Shown: positions 54,913 through 63,918 of the stretch, piece by piece
How positions within the stretch are numbered: position 1 is the first letter of the stretch
Layout of the letters: each line of letters begins with the position of its first letter
Notes under the pieces: model-generated
What the model was told of the DNA's origin: nothing
Seen by the model: only the letters and a program-made list of their open reading frames with translations
Databases searched by the model: none
Assembly: GCF_029945925.1 (NCBI RefSeq)
Contig: NZ_JAQSDN010000001.1
Span: 1 to 64,000 of the forward strand
DNA: 64,000 bases
DNA from: Polaromonas sp.
Lineage (GTDB): Bacteria; Pseudomonadota; Gammaproteobacteria; Burkholderiales; Burkholderiaceae_C
Direction: 5' to 3'
Program-made: the position numbers and the translations under genes

Positions 54913-55899
54913 ATGAAACGCCGCTCATTGCTTCAAACCGCGCTGGCCTCGGCCGCACTTCTCCCCCTCCTCGGCTCCGCCGCAGCTTGGGCCCAGGACA
55001 AATGGCCGTCCAAACCCATCAGCTACATCGTGCCCTTCCCGGCCGGTGGCACGACCGACATCCTCGGGCGGCTGATCGGCCAGAAGCTGGGGGCGGCGCT
55101 GGGCACCACCATCGTGATCGAAAACAAGGGCGGCGCCGGCGGCAGTGTCGGTTCGGAAGTTGCCGCGCGCGCACCGGCCGACGGCTACACCCTGCTGGGT
55201 GGCACCATCAGTTCGCACGCCATCAATGTGAGCCTGTACCCCAAGCTCGGCTACGACCCGATCAAGTCCTTTTCACCCGTGGTGCTGATCGGCTCGAACC
55301 CGGTGGTGCTGATCGTCAAGGCGGACAGTCCCTACAAGACCCTGCAGGACGTGTTGGCTGCGGCGAAGGCCAAACCGAAAACCATCTCCTCGGCATCGGC
55401 CGGCAACGGCACCTCGCAGCACATGACGCTGGAACTGCTGGGCTTCAAGTCGGGCACGCAGTTCGTCCATGTACCGTACAAGGGCAGCGGCCCGGCCATC
55501 CAGGACGTGATGGGCGGCCAGGTCGACATGATGTTCGACACCACGGTGGTGGCCGGCCCGCACATCCAGAGCGGCAAGGTACGCGCCATCGCCGTGAGCT
55601 CGGCCAAACGCCTGGAGTCGCTGCCCAATGTGCCGACCATTGCCGAGTCGGGCGTGCCCGGCTTCGAGGTGGTGTCCTGGCAGGGTATTTTTGTGCCGGC
55701 CGGTGTGCCCAAGCCCATCATCGACCGGCTGCACGCGGAGATCATGAAGATCCTGCAGACTTCCGAAATGCAGGACCGGCTCAAAAGCCTGGGCATGCAG
55801 CCTTCCAGCATGACGCCCGATCAGGTCGCAGCCTTCCAGAAGGCCGAAGTCGAGAAATGGGCGCAAGTCATCAAGGCCGCCGGCATCAAGCTTGAGTAA
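54913..55899 (+). CDS. Bug/TctC-family periplasmic binding protein (with gudD)
   Basis: A 328-residue solute-binding protein with a Sec signal (MKRRSLLQTALASAALLPLL, ending AAAWA) and the family start DKWPSKPISYIVPFPAGGTTDILGR. The pocket loop ENKGGAGGSVGSEVAARAPADG is visible. AAGGAG is 9 bases before the ATG. Its place after gudD suggests a role in glucarate or related acid uptake, though no TctAB genes are in the window. Confidence 0.89.
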   Translation: MKRRSLLQTALASAALLPLLGSAAAWAQDKWPSKPISYIVPFPAGGTTDILGRLIGQKLGAALGTTIVIENKGGAGGSVGSEVAARAPADGYTLLGGTISSHAINVSLYPKLGYDPIKSFSPVVLIGSNPVVLIVKADSPYKTLQDVLAAAKAKPKTISSASAGNGTSQHMTLELLGFKSGTQFVHVPYKGSGPAIQDVMGGQVDMMFDTTVVAGPHIQSGKVRAIAVSSAKRLESLPNVPTIAESGVPGFEVVSWQGIFVPAGVPKPIIDRLHAEIMKILQTSEMQDRLKSLGMQPSSMTPDQVAAFQKAEVEKWAQVIKAAGIKLE

Positions 55900-55915
55900 G
55901 CACGGCGCATCCAGA

Positions 55916-56932
55916 ATGCGGGTGGCGGTGGTCGGTTCGGGTCAGGCCTGCGCGCCGCATTTCCGCAGCCTGAAGGACCTGCAGGACGAGCTGGAGCTGG
56001 CCTGGGTCATAGGCCGCGACGTGGCGCGCCTGGCCGCCTTGGAACTACCGGCCGGCACCCGGACCAGCACGCGCCTGGAAGACCTGCTGGACGACGCTAC
56101 CGTGCAGGCGGTGCTGGTGCTGACACCGGCCAACACCCACCTGGACATCGTGCGGCGTGTAGCCGGGGCCGGCAAACATGTGCTGGTGGAAAAACCGCTG
56201 GAAGTCAGTCTGGACAAGGCCCAGCAGCTGGTGGAGGTCTGCGAGCGCGTAGGCGTGAAGCTGGCCGTCATGCTGCAGCACAGGATGCGCGAGGCCGCCC
56301 TCGCGCTGGCGCAACTGGTTGCCAGCGGCACGCTGGGAGACCTGGTCAGCGCATCGGCCAGCGTGCGCTGGTGGCGCCCGCAGAGCTACTACGACGAACC
56401 CGGCCGCGGCACACTGGCGCGCGACGGCGGCGGCGTGCTGATGACGCAGGCCATCCACACGCTGGACTTGCTGCTGAGCCTGACCGGCATGCCGGACAAG
56501 GTGAGTGCCATGGCCAACACCAGCGCCCTGCACCGCATGGAATGTGAAGACACCGTTGCCGCCGTGCTGCACTACCCGAACGGCGCCATTGGCAGCATAG
56601 ACGCGACCACCGCGGCTTACCCGGGATTTCCTGAACGGATAGCCCTCAATTTCACCGGGGGCTCGGCCACGCTCGAAGCCGGGGAGTGTCACGCCGAACT
56701 GCTGGACGGCCAGACATTCCATGCCGGCAGGCGACAGGCGTCGGGTTCGGGCGCGAACATGATGGCCTTCGACCACCAGGCCCACCGCGCGGTGCTGCAG
56801 GATTTTGTGGCGGCCATCCGCACCCAGGCGGAGCCGGCCGTCACTGGGCGCTCGGCCCTGCAGGTGCACCGGCTGATTGCGGCCATGATGGTGTCCTCTG
56901 GCAGCGGCGCCGCCGTGTCCCTCACGGCCTGA
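55916..56932 (+). CDS. Gfo/Idh/MocA-family oxidoreductase
   Basis: A 338-residue NAD(P)-dependent oxidoreductase. The Rossmann motif is VAVVGSGQACAPHFRSL at the N-terminus, followed by the EKP motif HVLVEKPLEVSLDKAQQL, and GGGVLMTQAIHTLDLLLSLTG with the active-site His-x-x-Asp. A TTG 24 bases upstream would overlap the preceding gene by 8 bp and is an alternative start. Substrate unknown; sugar-acid or inositol-like substrates are usual for the family, and the operon position fits. Confidence 0.86.
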   Translation: MRVAVVGSGQACAPHFRSLKDLQDELELAWVIGRDVARLAALELPAGTRTSTRLEDLLDDATVQAVLVLTPANTHLDIVRRVAGAGKHVLVEKPLEVSLDKAQQLVEVCERVGVKLAVMLQHRMREAALALAQLVASGTLGDLVSASASVRWWRPQSYYDEPGRGTLARDGGGVLMTQAIHTLDLLLSLTGMPDKVSAMANTSALHRMECEDTVAAVLHYPNGAIGSIDATTAAYPGFPERIALNFTGGSATLEAGECHAELLDGQTFHAGRRQASGSGANMMAFDHQAHRAVLQDFVAAIRTQAEPAVTGRSALQVHRLIAAMMVSSGSGAAVSLTA

Positions 56933-56961
56933 CGGCGGGTCTTTCGGCTACGCTTGGGGTC

Positions 56962-57591
56962 ATGACCCCCTCGCCCTCCTCCACGCCCGCACCGCTGCAC
57001 TTCTACTTCGACTTCATCTCGCCCTTCGGCTACTTCGCGTCGCTGCGCGTCGAGCCGCTGGCGGCACGGCACGGCCGTACCGTCGAATGGCACGCGATGT
57101 TGCTGGGCGTGTCAGTGCTCAAGGTCATGGGGCTCAAGCCCTTGCTGGACACGCCGCTCAAGGGCGACTACATCCGCCGCGACGCCAAGCGCTACATGCG
57201 CCGCCACGGCCTGGAGGTGAAACGTGATCTGGATGATGCGGTGATGGACCCGCGCGCGGCGAGCCGCGCTTTCTACTGGGTCAAGCAGCACCACCCGGCC
57301 CTCGCCGCGCCGCTGGCCCATGCGATCTACCACGCCTGCTGGGCACAAAGCCGGGACCTGTCCACCGCGGAGGCGGTTGCGGCCATCGACCTGCCTGCCG
57401 GCCTGGATGCACAGCGCCTGCGCGAAGGCATCGAAAGCGAGGAAGCCAGGCAGTTGCTGCGCAGCGCGGTTGAAGCCTCGCTGCAAGCCGGTATTTTCGG
57501 CTCACCCACCGTGGTGGTGGACGGCGAGCCCTTCTGGGGCGTGGAAAACCTGGGGCTGGTGGACCAGTGGCTGGACAGCGGCGGCTGGTAA
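56962..57591 (+). CDS. 2-hydroxychromene-2-carboxylate isomerase-like protein (DsbA/GST-kappa fold)
   Basis: A 209-residue protein of the HCCA isomerase/GST-kappa family. The opening FYFDFISPFGYFASLRVEPL carries the catalytic Ser, and GIFGSPTVVVDGEPFWGVENL has the cis-Pro. HCCA isomerases act in naphthalene-type pathways, but many family members serve other aromatic or CoA pathways. It lies 29 bp after the oxidoreductase gene and is convergent with the acyl-CoA synthetase gene. Confidence 0.85.
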   Translation: MTPSPSSTPAPLHFYFDFISPFGYFASLRVEPLAARHGRTVEWHAMLLGVSVLKVMGLKPLLDTPLKGDYIRRDAKRYMRRHGLEVKRDLDDAVMDPRAASRAFYWVKQHHPALAAPLAHAIYHACWAQSRDLSTAEAVAAIDLPAGLDAQRLREGIESEEARQLLRSAVEASLQAGIFGSPTVVVDGEPFWGVENLGLVDQWLDSGGW

Positions 57592-57608
57592 GAACCTGTT
57601 CGAAGCGC

Positions 57609-59450
57609 TCAAGCGCCAGAAAAAACAAACGCCACCGGAACCGCAATCGCGGCTAGGCGCTCGCGCAGCCGGCGCTCCAGCGCCTCATCACGCGGCGACG
57701 CAATCGTCACCACGGCCGACAGACGGCCGCCATGCTCTTCGCCCCGCACGGTGGCGCCGGCTGTGTCCGCCAGCATCTCGGCCAGCTTGACCTCGATGGC
57801 GCGCAGGCGCAGCGCCGGCTTGTAGATCTTGCCGATCGCCGTCACCGGCATCACCTCGATGATGGTCACGCGTTTGGGCGCCGCCGGCCGCTCGTACACA
57901 TGCGGCACCACGTCGGCCAGCAGCGTGGCCGGGTCGCAGAACATGCCGGTCCGGAGCGTGACAAAGGCCACGGGCAACTCGCCGGCATAGGCGTCCGGCT
58001 CGCTGACCACGGCGCACAGGGCCACCGCCGGGTGCGCCAGGAAAGCGTCTTCGACGAGGCCGGGATCGATGTTGTGCGAGCCGCGGATGATCACGTCCTT
58101 GGCGCGGCCGGTCAGGTGGATGTAGCCCTGTGCATCGATGTGCCCGAGATCACCGGAGACCAGCCAAGGGCCTTCGAACATGCCGGCATTGCGCGCGGCC
58201 TCGGTGTAGCCCGGACTCACGTGCGGGCCGCGCAGCACGATGACGCCGGTTTCACCGGCTGCACAGGTCTCGCCCAGTTGCGCCACGCCGCCCTGCCAGG
58301 GCACGGCGCGCACCTCGGTGTAGGGCAGGCGCAGGCCGGTCGAGCCCGGCACACGCGGCGCCGCCAGCGGCTCGATGGACACCAGGCCCGCGCACTCGGT
58401 CATGCCCAGAATGTTGCGCACCGCAATCCCGGGCTTGCGCTCGAACTGCGCCGCCAGTTCCGTGGGCAGCGGCGAGCCGCCGGTGTAGGCGACCTGGATT
58501 GACGAGATGTCCGCATCGACCGGCAGGTTGGCCAGCGTCGCGAGAATGGTCGGCACGCAGGCCAGCGCGGTCACGCGTTCGCGCTCGCAGAACTTCCAGT
58601 AGTTTTTGGTGAAGGCGGGGTTGCGCATGCCACTGAGCGTGGGCAAGACCTGGGTCGCGCCGATGGCGAGCATGGACAGGCCGTACACAAAAGCCCCGGC
58701 GACATGGAACAGCGGGAAACCGTTGAGCTCCACCGTGTGTTCGTCGAAGCCGTAAAACTGATGGGCAAACCAGCCGGTGTGCGCCTCGTTGCCGTGGGTG
58801 TGCTGCGCAAGTTTGGGAGAGCCGGTCGTGCCTCCGGTATGGAAGCAGGCGGCAATACGCTCGGGCGTGAGTTGTGGGTCAAACGCCAGCACGTCGCCGG
58901 CCTGCGCCAGCAGGTCCTGGAACACCGGCACGCCCGGCGCCGCGTTGTCACCGACCCGGATCTGCAGCACCGGCAGGCGCCGGATCGCCAGCACTTTTTC
59001 GACCATGGGCCAGAGCGGGAGCTCGCCGTTGGGACCGAGCGCAACAATCACTTTGGCACCCGACGCCTCGAGCAAGGCCGCAATGTGGTCAGGCTGCAGC
59101 AGGTAGTTGATCGGGCAGACCTTGCCCGCCAGTTGCGCGCCCCAGAGCGCGAATTGCGTCTCGGGAATATTCGGCGCCAGAATGGCCACGGCATCGTCAG
59201 GCCCGACACCCAGCGAGCGGAAAAGGTTGGCCGCCCGGTGGATCTGCGCCAGCAACGCGGCGTAACTCACGGTCACGGCCGGCTGCTGCAGGTCGCCGCT
59301 GGGCAGGTAGCGAAACGCATCACGGCCGGCAAAACGCCCCGCCGCATGGGCGATCAGGCCGTAGGTGGTGCGCGCCGGGATCGCCTGGTCATAAGGCGTG
59401 CGCTCCAGCGCCTCGATGTCGGCCAGCCTACGGAAGGCGGGCGTGGTCAT
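57609..59450 (-). CDS. AMP-dependent acyl-CoA synthetase (aromatic acid type)
   Basis: A 613-residue adenylate-forming enzyme. The P-loop-like motif is CFHTGGTTGSPKLAQHTHGNE; later motifs are ILGMTECAG, WLVSGDLGHIDAQGYIHLTGRAKDVIIRGSHNIDP and the C-terminal GKIYKPAL with the catalytic lysine in VTAIGKI. It activates a carboxylate to its CoA thioester. It overlaps the amidohydrolase gene by 4 bp, so they are coupled. It is distinct from the feruloyl-CoA synthase at 61274; the substrate may be a related hydroxycinnamate or a side-chain product. Confidence 0.88.
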   Translation of the reverse strand: MTTPAFRRLADIEALERTPYDQAIPARTTYGLIAHAAGRFAGRDAFRYLPSGDLQQPAVTVSYAALLAQIHRAANLFRSLGVGPDDAVAILAPNIPETQFALWGAQLAGKVCPINYLLQPDHIAALLEASGAKVIVALGPNGELPLWPMVEKVLAIRRLPVLQIRVGDNAAPGVPVFQDLLAQAGDVLAFDPQLTPERIAACFHTGGTTGSPKLAQHTHGNEAHTGWFAHQFYGFDEHTVELNGFPLFHVAGAFVYGLSMLAIGATQVLPTLSGMRNPAFTKNYWKFCERERVTALACVPTILATLANLPVDADISSIQVAYTGGSPLPTELAAQFERKPGIAVRNILGMTECAGLVSIEPLAAPRVPGSTGLRLPYTEVRAVPWQGGVAQLGETCAAGETGVIVLRGPHVSPGYTEAARNAGMFEGPWLVSGDLGHIDAQGYIHLTGRAKDVIIRGSHNIDPGLVEDAFLAHPAVALCAVVSEPDAYAGELPVAFVTLRTGMFCDPATLLADVVPHVYERPAAPKRVTIIEVMPVTAIGKIYKPALRLRAIEVKLAEMLADTAGATVRGEEHGGRLSAVVTIASPRDEALERRLRERLAAIAVPVAFVFSGA

Positions 59451-60325
59451 GCAGCGGCAGCTTGCCCCAGGCCCAGCAGCCGCATGGCGTTGCCTTTCAG
59501 AATGCCGGGCATCACTTCCGGCTTGAAGCCGGCGTCTTCAAAATCCTTCATCCAGCGGTCCGGCGTGATCAGCGGGTAGTCGCTACCGAACAGGATGCGG
59601 TCCTTGAGCAGTGTGTTGGCGTATTGCACCAGCTGCTTCGGAAAGTACTTGGGGCTCCAGCCCGACAGGTCGATCCAGACGTTGGGTTTGTGGGTCGCCA
59701 CGCTGAGGGCCTCGTCCTGCCAGGGAAAGCTGGGGTGCGCCATGACGATCTGCATGTCCGGGAAGTCGATGGCCACGTCGTCGAGGTGCATCGGGTTGGA
59801 GTATTCGAGCCGCAGGCCGCCGCCGCAGCGCATGCCGCTGCCGATGCCGCTGTGCCCGGTGTGGAAGATCGCCGGGAGTTTGTACTCGGCAATCACCTCG
59901 TAAATCGGCCAGGCCATCCTGTCGTACGGGTGGTAGCCCTGCACCGTGGGGTGGAACTTGAAGCCCTTGATACCGTGTTCCTCGATCAGCCGGCGTGCCT
60001 CGCGGGCTCCCATTTTTCCCTTGTGCGGGTCGATGCTCGCAAAGGCCATCATCATGTCGCTGTTTTTCTTGGCGGCTTCGGCAATTTCCTCGTTGGGGAT
60101 GCGGCGCCGGCCCATCTGCGTCTCGGCATCCACTGTGAACATGATCAGTCCGATCTTGCGCTCGCGGTAGTAGGCAATCGTTTCCTCAATCGTCGGCCGG
60201 CGGCTGTTCTTGAAATACTTGTCGGCGGCGCGGTCGTATTCCTCGCCGTAGTTGTCGAACGGGTTCCAGCAACTGACCTCGGCGTGGGTGTGGATGTCAA
60301 TCGCAATGAGGTTCTCGTAGTCCAT
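59447..60325 (-). CDS. Amidohydrolase-2 family protein (ACMSD/gamma-resorcylate decarboxylase-like)
   Basis: A 292-residue metal-dependent hydrolase or decarboxylase. Metal motif DIHTHAE has H12 and H14, then FHTGHSGIG, VMAHPSFPWQDEAL and the closing Asp in LFGSDYPL. The WMKDFEDAGFKPEV helix follows. Members decarboxylate or hydrolyse aromatic acids or lactones. In ferulate clusters such proteins are recurrent, but the exact reaction here is unknown. It is divergent from the enoyl-CoA hydratase gene. Confidence 0.83.
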   Translation of the reverse strand: MDYENLIAIDIHTHAEVSCWNPFDNYGEEYDRAADKYFKNSRRPTIEETIAYYRERKIGLIMFTVDAETQMGRRRIPNEEIAEAAKKNSDMMMAFASIDPHKGKMGAREARRLIEEHGIKGFKFHPTVQGYHPYDRMAWPIYEVIAEYKLPAIFHTGHSGIGSGMRCGGGLRLEYSNPMHLDDVAIDFPDMQIVMAHPSFPWQDEALSVATHKPNVWIDLSGWSPKYFPKQLVQYANTLLKDRILFGSDYPLITPDRWMKDFEDAGFKPEVMPGILKGNAMRLLGLGQAAAA

Positions 60326-60407
60326 GCTGTCTCCTGGTGGTTCGACTTGCTGCCCACCTCATTCGGGTTAACACTGAGAAATGAGGCTGCAAAGTCAATT
60401 GAATTGG

Positions 60408-60426
60408 TTATTGTTTATAACAATAA
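60408..60426. promoter_or_regulatory. Candidate operator of the ferulate genes (TTATTGTT-N3-AACAATAA)
   Basis: A perfect 8-bp inverted repeat, TTATTGTT (60408-60415) and AACAATAA (60419-60426) with a 3-bp spacer, in the AT-rich 124-bp gap between divergent genes. Size and layout fit a MarR-type site such as those used by ferulate regulators. No MarR gene is in the window. Confidence 0.6.
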
Positions 60427-60449
60427 TCGATGCAACTTGCAAACCTCCC

Positions 60450-61244
60450 ATGAGCACCAAAAAATCCTCCACCGACCTCCAGCTTGAGTTCCGCGGCGAC
60501 CACCAGGAGATCGCCGTGATCCGCCTGAGCCGCCCCGCCAAACGCAACGCCCTCAACGACGGGCTGATTCTGGCGCTGCGCGACATGTTTGACAACCTGC
60601 CGGCCGCCGTGCGCGCGGCCGTGATCCACGGAGAAGGCGCCCATTTCTGCGCCGGCCTGGATCTCGGCGAACTGCAGGAACGCGACGCCGGCCAGGGCCT
60701 GCACCACTCCCGCATGTGGCACGCGGCGCTGGAGCGGGTCCAGTACGGACCGGTGCCGGTGATTGCCGCGCTGCACGGCGCGGTGGTCGGCGGCGGCCTG
60801 GAACTGGCCAGCGCCTGCCATATCCGGGTCGCCGACGCGTCCGCGTTTTATGCGCTGCCGGAAGGCTCGCGCGGCATTTTTGTCGGCGGCGGTGGCTCGG
60901 TGCGTATCCCCAAGCTGGTAGGTGTCGCCCGCATGACCGACATGATGCTGACCGGCCGGGTCTACAACGCCGAGGACGGTGAACGCGCCGGTTTTGCGCA
61001 GTACCTGGTTCCCGAGGGCCAGGCCTTCGACAAGGCCTTTGAATTGGCGCAGCGGGTGGCCGCCAATGCACCGCTGACCAACTACGCGCTGATGCATGCC
61101 CTGCCCCGCATCGCCGAACAACCCGCCGACCAGGGCTTTTTCACCGAGTCCCTGATGGCCGCCATTGCCCAGAGCGCGCCCGAGGCCAAGGCCCGGGTCA
61201 AGGCCTTCCTCGATGGCAAAGCCAACAAGGTCAGCAAGGACTGA
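60450..61244 (+). CDS. Enoyl-CoA hydratase/isomerase (feruloyl-CoA pathway)
   Basis: A 264-residue crotonase-fold enzyme. The oxyanion-hole segments are AHFCAGLDLGEL and LHGAVVGGGLELASAC, and the acidic residue region is ALPEGSRGIFVGGGGSVRI. With the feruloyl-CoA synthase next door, it probably hydrates a hydroxycinnamoyl-CoA, and possibly cleaves the product. True feruloyl-CoA hydratase-lyase would release vanillin directly, but the nearby SDR suggests the beta-oxidation-like variant instead. The ATG at 60450 is used; upstream open sequence is regulatory. Confidence 0.87.
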   Translation: MSTKKSSTDLQLEFRGDHQEIAVIRLSRPAKRNALNDGLILALRDMFDNLPAAVRAAVIHGEGAHFCAGLDLGELQERDAGQGLHHSRMWHAALERVQYGPVPVIAALHGAVVGGGLELASACHIRVADASAFYALPEGSRGIFVGGGGSVRIPKLVGVARMTDMMLTGRVYNAEDGERAGFAQYLVPEGQAFDKAFELAQRVAANAPLTNYALMHALPRIAEQPADQGFFTESLMAAIAQSAPEAKARVKAFLDGKANKVSKD

Positions 61245-61273
61245 TTCCCTCCCCAGCCCCGACAAGAAAAGAC

Positions 61274-63157
61274 ATGAGCGAGACAAAACTCACCTCCGCC
61301 CCCCGCTACCGGCCCCTGACCTTCGGCGTGACACGTATCGCCGCTCGCGAGGGTGATGGCGGAACCCGTTACATCAAGGCCGACCAGCCATTGGGCGACT
61401 ATGCGGCGCGCATCACGGACCGCTTTCTCCACTGGGCGCAAACCGTGCCGGAGCGCAGCTTTCTGGCGCGCCGGACTCGCCAGGCCGACGGCAGCACGGG
61501 CGACTGGCAGCACCTGAGCTACGGCCAGGCCCTGGCCAGCGCACGCGCCCTCGGGCAGGCGCTGCTGGACCGCGGCCTGAGCGTCGATCGCCCGGTGGTG
61601 ATCCTCAGCGAAAACGGGCTGGAGCATGCGCAGCTGGCGCTGGGCTGCCTGTATGCCGGCATTCCTTACTGCCCGGCCTCGCCGGCCTATTGCCTGGTCA
61701 GCCAGGACTATGACAAGCTGCGCCACATTCTCCAGACGCTGACCCCCGGACTGGTGTTTGCCACCGATGCGGCGCGTTACGGCAAGGCCATCCAGGCGGC
61801 CGTCGGTACCGACGTGGAAGTGGTGCTGCACGAGGGTTCGCTCGAGGGCCGGCCGACGACTTCGCTGGCCTCGCTGCTGGCCACCGCACCGACCGCGCAG
61901 GTGGACGCCGCGATGCAGGCGACCGGGCCGGACACGATCAGCAAGTTCCTGTTCACCTCGGGCTCGACCAAGATGCCCAAGGCCGTGGTCAACACACACC
62001 GCATGTGGTGCGCCAACCAGCAGCAGATGCGCCAGTCGATGCCGGTCCTGGCCGACGAGCCGCCGGTGCTGGTGGACTGGCTGCCCTGGAACCACACCTT
62101 CGGCGGCAACCACAACGTCGGGCTGACCCTGTACAACGGCGGCACGCTTTACATCGACGACGGCAAACCCACGCCGGCACTGATGGGCGAGACCCTGCGC
62201 AACCTGCGCGAAGTGGCGCCCACGCTGTACTTCAATGTGCCGACCGGTTTCGAAGCGATCGCCAACGCCATGAAGACCGACGACGTTCTGCGCAAGAACC
62301 TGCTGTCGCGCGTGAAGATGTTTTTCTACTCCGGCGCGGCACTGGCCCAGCCCGTGTGGGATGCGCTGCACGAGACCCAGGAACGCGAGATCGGCGAACG
62401 CATCGTCATGGGCACCGGCCTGGGCATGACCGAGTCCTCGCCTTTTGCAGTGTTCGTCACCAACCCCAACGTCAAGGCCGGCCACCTCGGCGTTCCTACA
62501 CCCGGGTTGGAGCTCAAGCTGGTGCCTGTCGACGGCAAGACCGAGGTGCGCTACAAGGGCCCGAACATCACGCCGGGCTACTGGCGCAATGACGAAGCCA
62601 CCCGCGAGAGTTTCGACGAGGAAGGCTTTTTCTCGACGGGGGACGCCGTGTTGTGGATCGACGAAAACAACCTCCACCTGGGCCTGCGCTTTGACGGCCG
62701 CATTGCCGAAGACTTCAAGCTCGCGACGGGCACCTTTGTCAGCGTGGGGCCGCTGCGGGCCAAGATCATTGCCGCCGGCGCACCTTATGTGCAGGACGCT
62801 GTCATCACCGGGATCAACCTCAATGAAGTCGGGGCGCTCATTTTTCCGACCCCGGCCGTGCGCAAGCTGGCCGGCCTGCCAGCCGATACGCCCCTGCAGC
62901 AGGTGCTGGAAAGTGCGCCAGTGCAGGCACATTTCCAGAAGGTGGCCAACACGCTGGCCGCCAGTGCCACCGGTAGCTCCAGCCGCGTGGCCCGGTTGCA
63001 CCTGATGGCCGAACCGCCGTCCATCGACAAGGGTGAGGTCACCGACAAGGGCTCCATCAACCAGCGCGCGGTGCTCAAACACCGCGCAGCGCTCGCCGAC
63101 GCGATGCATGGCGGCACGCTGCCTTTCACGATTCAGCCGCAACAGGACAAACCATGA
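61274..63157 (+). CDS. Feruloyl-CoA synthase
   Basis: A 627-residue adenylate-forming ligase of the feruloyl-CoA synthase group: the N-terminal YRPLTFGVTRIAAREGDGG, YIKADQPLGDYAARITDRFLHWA and the ATP motif FLFTSGSTKMPKAVVNTHRM are typical. Later DWLPWNHTFGGNHNVGL and GTGLGMTESSP are also in this subgroup. It activates ferulate (and probably coumarate or caffeate) to the CoA ester. It follows the hydratase by 29 bp and overlaps the SDR gene by 4 bp (ATGA), so the three are one operon. Confidence 0.92.
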   Translation: MSETKLTSAPRYRPLTFGVTRIAAREGDGGTRYIKADQPLGDYAARITDRFLHWAQTVPERSFLARRTRQADGSTGDWQHLSYGQALASARALGQALLDRGLSVDRPVVILSENGLEHAQLALGCLYAGIPYCPASPAYCLVSQDYDKLRHILQTLTPGLVFATDAARYGKAIQAAVGTDVEVVLHEGSLEGRPTTSLASLLATAPTAQVDAAMQATGPDTISKFLFTSGSTKMPKAVVNTHRMWCANQQQMRQSMPVLADEPPVLVDWLPWNHTFGGNHNVGLTLYNGGTLYIDDGKPTPALMGETLRNLREVAPTLYFNVPTGFEAIANAMKTDDVLRKNLLSRVKMFFYSGAALAQPVWDALHETQEREIGERIVMGTGLGMTESSPFAVFVTNPNVKAGHLGVPTPGLELKLVPVDGKTEVRYKGPNITPGYWRNDEATRESFDEEGFFSTGDAVLWIDENNLHLGLRFDGRIAEDFKLATGTFVSVGPLRAKIIAAGAPYVQDAVITGINLNEVGALIFPTPAVRKLAGLPADTPLQQVLESAPVQAHFQKVANTLAASATGSSSRVARLHLMAEPPSIDKGEVTDKGSINQRAVLKHRAALADAMHGGTLPFTIQPQQDKP

Positions 63158-63918
63158 ATATCGACGGACAAGCTGCCCTCGTCACCGGCGGAGCTTCGGG
63201 CCTGGGCGAGGCTACCGCGCGGGAACTCGCGCGGCTGGGCGCCAAAGTCGCGGTGCTCGACGTCAACCTGGCGCTGGCCGAAAAGGTGGCGGCCGACATC
63301 GGCGGCGTGGCCTGCCCCTGCGACATCACCAACACCGACAGCGTGGCCGCGGCCATGGCCAAAGCCACAGCGGCGCATGGCCCGGCCCGCATCCTGATGA
63401 ACATCGCGGGCATCGGCTCGGCCAAACGCGTGGTCGGCAAGGACGGCCAGGCCGCGCCACTGGAAGATTTTGCGAAAGTCATCAACATCAACCTGATTGG
63501 CAGCTACAACATGAGCCGGCTGTTTGCGGCCGACTGCGTGAAGCTGGCCCCGCTGGAAGACGGCGAGCGCGGCGTCATGATGTTCACAGCCTCGGTCGCC
63601 GCTTTCGACGGCCAGGTGGGCCAGCAGGCCTACAGCGCCTCCAAGGGCGGCCTGGTCGGCATGACCCTGCCGATGGCGCGCGACCTGGCGCAACACGGCA
63701 TCCGCGTCTGCACCATCGCGCCCGGTCTGTTTGCCACGCCGCTGATGAAGCAACTGCCCGAACCGGTGCAACAGTCACTCGCCGCCTCGATCCCGTTTCC
63801 GCCGCGCCTGGGAAAACCCGAAGAGTTCGCACAGCTGGCATGCCATATCGTCACCAATACCCACCTCAATGGCGAAGTGATACGGCTCGACGGCGCCCTG
63901 CGCATGGCGCCGCGCTGA
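63154..63918 (+). CDS. SDR-family 3-hydroxyacyl-CoA dehydrogenase (HSD17B10-like)
   Basis: A 254-residue short-chain dehydrogenase. The cofactor motif is VTGGASGLGEATAREL, the acidic residue is in VAVLDVN, and the catalytic Ser-Tyr-Lys is in FTASVAAFDGQVGQQAYSASKGG. The pattern fits type-II 3-hydroxyacyl-CoA dehydrogenases. With the CoA synthase and hydratase it would complete a beta-oxidation-like side-chain shortening of feruloyl-CoA to vanilloyl-CoA, which VanAB can use after hydrolysis. The thiolase step, if any, lies beyond the window. Confidence 0.9.
   Translation: MNIDGQAALVTGGASGLGEATARELARLGAKVAVLDVNLALAEKVAADIGGVACPCDITNTDSVAAAMAKATAAHGPARILMNIAGIGSAKRVVGKDGQAAPLEDFAKVININLIGSYNMSRLFAADCVKLAPLEDGERGVMMFTASVAAFDGQVGQQAYSASKGGLVGMTLPMARDLAQHGIRVCTIAPGLFATPLMKQLPEPVQQSLAASIPFPPRLGKPEEFAQLACHIVTNTHLNGEVIRLDGALRMAPR

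Noticed and set aside
61082-63142. Minus-strand open frame of 686 codons opposite feruloyl-CoA synthase
   Set aside because: Antisense shadow of a conserved enzyme; composition is His/Arg/Gly-rich.
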